64,000 nucleotides of DNA. It comes from an uncultured Pelagibacteraceae bacterium (GTDB lineage Bacteria > Pseudomonadota > Alphaproteobacteria > Pelagibacterales > Pelagibacteraceae). The stretch's first letter is position 1, and each line of letters begins with the position of its first letter. The notes below the pieces were generated by a model. It was not told the origin of the DNA. It searched no databases and was given only the letters and a program-made list of their open reading frames with translations. Where the stretch lies: assembly GCA_902588965.1 (NCBI GenBank), contig CACIRD010000006.1:1-64000 (forward strand). The letters are read 5' to 3'. Both the position numbers and the translations under genes were made by a program. Below, one piece after another: positions 61,666-64,000 of the stretch.

Positions 61666-62463
61666 ATGCAACCTGAATTAAATATTTTAGAAATAGAAAA
61701 CCTTTCAAAATATTTTGGAGGTCTCGCTGCAGTATCAAACTGTTCTTTAAAAATAAAAAAAGGAACAGTTACAGGAATAATAGGTCCAAATGGATCTGGA
61801 AAAACAACTTTATTTAATTTAATTGCTGGAAATTTGAAAACCACAAATGGAAATGTGTTTTTTAATAAAGAGAATATTACAAACTTTCCGTCATATCAGC
61901 TTTTTTCAAAAGGTTTACTTAGAACTTTCCAAATAGCGCATGAATTCACTAATTTGACGGTACTAGAAAATTTAATGATGGTCCCTGGAAATCAATCAGG
62001 TGAAAATTTAGTGACAGCATTATTAAAACCTAAGCTAGTTGAAAAAGAGGAAGAAAATATAAAAGCAAAAGCTCTAGATGTAATAGAGTTTTTAAATTTA
62101 AAACATCTTGCCAATGAACTTGCAGGAAATCTATCAGGTGGACAAAAAAAACTTTTAGAACTTGGAAGAACTATGATGGTTGATGCAAAATTAGTTTTGT
62201 TAGATGAAGTGGGAGCTGGGGTAAACCGGACTTTACTTAAAGATTTAGGTACGGCGATTCTAAGACTTAATAAAGAAAAAGGTTACACTTTTTGTATGAT
62301 TGAACATGATATAGATTTTATTAGCAGAATGTGTAATCCAGTAATTGTTATGTCAGAAGGATCTGTTTTATTTGAGGGAACATCTGAAGAAGTCAAAAAA
62401 AATGAACGTGTTATTGAAAGTTATTTAGGACGTGCAAATAAAAAAGAGAACGGGATAAACTAA
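61666..62463 (+). CDS. livG: Branched-chain amino acid-type ABC transporter ATPase LivG
   Basis: A 265-residue ABC ATPase of the LivG type. Walker A G-P-N-G-S-G-K-T-T (about residues 41-49), the R-T-F-Q-I-A-H Q-loop, signature L-S-G-G-Q-K-K-L-L-E-L-G-R, and Walker B V-L-L-D-E-V-G-A-G-V, with valine where P-A-A-G-L is usual. The C-terminal G-x-V-L-F-E-G-T-S-E-E-V extension is typical for LivG. Members import branched-chain amino acids, urea or amides. Seven bases follow proC. Its stop is immediately coupled to livF (taATG). Confidence 0.9.
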   Translation: MQPELNILEIENLSKYFGGLAAVSNCSLKIKKGTVTGIIGPNGSGKTTLFNLIAGNLKTTNGNVFFNKENITNFPSYQLFSKGLLRTFQIAHEFTNLTVLENLMMVPGNQSGENLVTALLKPKLVEKEEENIKAKALDVIEFLNLKHLANELAGNLSGGQKKLLELGRTMMVDAKLVLLDEVGAGVNRTLLKDLGTAILRLNKEKGYTFCMIEHDIDFISRMCNPVIVMSEGSVLFEGTSEEVKKNERVIESYLGRANKKENGIN

Positions 62464-63170
62464 TGTCTTTTTTTGTTGGTAATCAAATGACAGCTGGATA
62501 TGGACAAGGACCAGATATTATTAGTTCATGTTCAATAAAAGTAAATCGAGGTGAGATAGTTGCTATTCTTGGTCCTAACGGAGCTGGTAAATCAACAGCT
62601 ATGAAAGCGATGCTTGGATTGCTAAAATTAAAGTCAGGTTCAGTTATACTAAATGGTGAAGATATTTCAAAGCTCTCACCACAAGATAGAGTTAAAAAGG
62701 GAATTTCTTTTGTTCCTCAAACAAAAAATGTTTTTGCCGAGTTAACGGTGAAAGAAAATTTAGAGGTCGGTGCTTTTTTAAGAGAAGATAATATTAATAA
62801 CATTATAGATGAAATTTATGAATTGTTTCCAATCCTAAAAGAAAAAAGTTCACAAATAGTTGGACAATTATCCGGAGGTCAAAGACAACAAGTAGCGTTA
62901 GGAAGAGCGTTAATGATTAAACCTTCAGTTCTAATGCTGGATGAACCTACTGCTGGCGTATCTCCAATTGTTATGGATGAATTATTTCAACACATCTTAA
63001 GAGTAAAGAAAACAAATGTAGGAATAATAATGGTTGAGCAAAATGCAAAACAAGCCTTAAGTATTTCGGATCGTGGTTATGTATTAGTGACAGGAGAAAA
63101 TAAATTTGAAGGCTCAGGTGTAGAATTGCTTAAAGACCCAGAAGTAAGAAGATCATTTTTAGGGGGATGA
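62463..63170 (+). CDS. livF: Branched-chain amino acid-type ABC transporter ATPase LivF
   Basis: A 235-residue ABC ATPase of the LivF type. Walker A G-P-N-G-A-G-K-S-T (about residues 37-45), F-V-P-Q-T-K-N-V-F Q-loop, signature L-S-G-G-Q-R-Q-Q-V-A-L-G-R-A-L, Walker B V-L-M-L-D-E-P-T-A-G-V-S-P, and the M-V-E-Q-N-A H-loop region. It pairs with the LivG-like ATPase. The next start (GTG at 63172) lies one base past its stop. Confidence 0.95.
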   Translation: MSFFVGNQMTAGYGQGPDIISSCSIKVNRGEIVAILGPNGAGKSTAMKAMLGLLKLKSGSVILNGEDISKLSPQDRVKKGISFVPQTKNVFAELTVKENLEVGAFLREDNINNIIDEIYELFPILKEKSSQIVGQLSGGQRQQVALGRALMIKPSVLMLDEPTAGVSPIVMDELFQHILRVKKTNVGIIMVEQNAKQALSISDRGYVLVTGENKFEGSGVELLKDPEVRRSFLGG

Positions 63171-63171
63171 A

Positions 63172-64000
63172 GTGGAATTTTTAAATGCTTTAGTTTTACT
63201 ATTGAACTATACAATCATTCCAGCTGTTACTTATGGATCTCAATTAGCACTGGGAGCAATTTTTGTAACTTTGATTTATGGAGTTTTGAGATTTGCAAAT
63301 TTTGCGACAGGAGACATGATGTCTTTTGGAACAATGTTTGCTGTTTTATTAACTTATTATTTTCAATCCATAGGAATAGGAATAGGTATTTTACCTACAG
63401 CATTAATAACACTTCCGTTTGCTATAATTGCAATGATTTTTTATATGCTATTTATAGATAAATTTGTTTTTAAATACTACAGAGTTAGTAAAAGTGCCCC
63501 GGTCCAGTTAGCGATGGTAAGTGTTGGGGTAATGTTCGTTACTCAGGCAATAATAAGAATAATAATAGGACCATTTGATAGAAGATTTATGGATGGTGAA
63601 AAATTTATTCTTAAAGCGTCAGAATTTAAAGAAATGACGGGTTTAAATGAAGGACTAACAATAAAATCTACTCAGGCTATAACAGTTGTGGTTACTATAG
63701 TTTTAGTCTCAATATTATTTTGGTTTTTAAACAAAACTAAAACGGGCACAAGTATGAGGGCTTATTCTGATAATGAAGATTTAGCATTATTGTCAGGTAT
63801 AGATCCCAAAAAAATAGTAATGCTTACATGGATTATAGCTGGATGTTTAGCAACCATCGGAGGAGTTTTGTATGGATTAGATAAAAGTTACAAACCATTT
63901 GTATACTTTAATAACATGCTTCCAATTTTTGCAGCAGCTATAGTTGGTGGAATTGGCAACCCATTTGGTGCATTTTTAGGTGGATATGTAATAGCCTTTG
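63172..64000 (+). CDS. livH: Branched-chain amino acid-type ABC permease LivH (3' end outside window)
   Basis: An open frame from a GTG at 63172 to the window edge (276 codons seen). It reads as a LivH-type inner-membrane permease: Y-G-S-Q-L-A-L-G-A-I-F-V-T-L-I-Y-G-V-L-R-F-A-N-F-A-T-G-D near the start is the family's usual first helix pair. Later come N-E-D-L-A-L-L-S-G-I-D-P-K-K-I and A-A-I-V-G-G-I-G-N-P-F-G-A. The ATG at 63167 is in another frame and stops at once, so GTG is the start. No substrate-binding protein is in view. It is probably downstream or elsewhere. Confidence 0.93.
   Translation, partial: MEFLNALVLLLNYTIIPAVTYGSQLALGAIFVTLIYGVLRFANFATGDMMSFGTMFAVLLTYYFQSIGIGIGILPTALITLPFAIIAMIFYMLFIDKFVFKYYRVSKSAPVQLAMVSVGVMFVTQAIIRIIIGPFDRRFMDGEKFILKASEFKEMTGLNEGLTIKSTQAITVVVTIVLVSILFWFLNKTKTGTSMRAYSDNEDLALLSGIDPKKIVMLTWIIAGCLATIGGVLYGLDKSYKPFVYFNNMLPIFAAAIVGGIGNPFGAFLGGYVIAF

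Overview
The window is a strongly AT-rich, gene-dense stretch of an alphaproteobacterial chromosome. It most likely comes from the SAR11 / Pelagibacterales group or a close AT-rich marine relative. The evidence is the split, circularly permuted tmRNA typical of Alphaproteobacteria, lysine/isoleucine/asparagine-rich proteins, very short or overlapping gene junctions (many ATGA and taATG overlaps), thyX instead of thyA in this window, and the ilv-leuA-mre-rodA gene order. No IS element, CRISPR array, rRNA or replication origin is visible. The species assignment is inference from gene content.

Layout. (1) 1-3.75 kb: the 3' part of an O-antigen ligase/polymerase-type gene, a CAT-anticodon tRNA, a tiny secreted peptide, mlaC and mlaA (outer-membrane lipid transport), and an amidase. 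(2) 3.79-4.15 kb: RNase P RNA. (3) 4.2-25.1 kb: a long division and cell wall (dcw) cluster. Its order is mraZ, ftsZ, rsmH, ftsL, ftsI, a murE-murF fusion, mraY, murD, ftsW, murG, murC, murB, ddl, ftsQ, a shortened FtsA-like gene and lpxC, then bamD and ligA. It starts at a sigma-70-like promoter overlapped by three MraZ-type repeats. (4) 25.1-32.1 kb: pepP-like peptidase, UvrD-type helicase, AsmA-like protein, fumC and a MazG-like pyrophosphohydrolase. (5) 32.1-37.6 kb: an accessory zone with two methyltransferases, a small lipoprotein, a DarG-DarT DNA ADP-ribosylation toxin-antitoxin pair, an unknown membrane protein, a tiny ORF between 29-bp repeats derived from the tmRNA gene end, the two-piece tmRNA itself, and an SGNH hydrolase. 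(6) 37.6-46.3 kb: thyX, an SxtJ/DUF5989/carbamoyltransferase trio, mrp, hflK-hflC, a DUF2065 protein, a Do-type protease and miaA. (7) 46.4-56.9 kb: ilvB-ilvH-ilvC-leuA running into mreB-mreC-mreD-mrdA-rodA. (8) 57-64 kb: DadA-like oxidase, EamA transporter, msrB, a glutaredoxin, an outer-membrane beta-barrel with a clear terminator, proC, and livG-livF-livH (livH cut by the window end).

How the parts fit. Two of the three large blocks build the envelope: the dcw cluster makes lipid II and the septum, and the mre/rodA block makes the side wall. HflKC and the Do protease look after membrane and periplasmic protein quality. Mla, BamD, LpxC and AsmA serve the outer membrane.

The most interesting observations are four. 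First, the FtsA-position gene seems to keep only the 1A/1C (SHS2) part and the membrane-targeting helix of FtsA, with the ATPase core deleted. Second, ftsZ has moved to the front of the cluster, directly behind MraZ and its operator. Third, a compact DarTG pair lies beside the tmRNA gene. Fourth, a duplicated tmRNA 3' end flanks a one-gene, roughly 200-bp insert.
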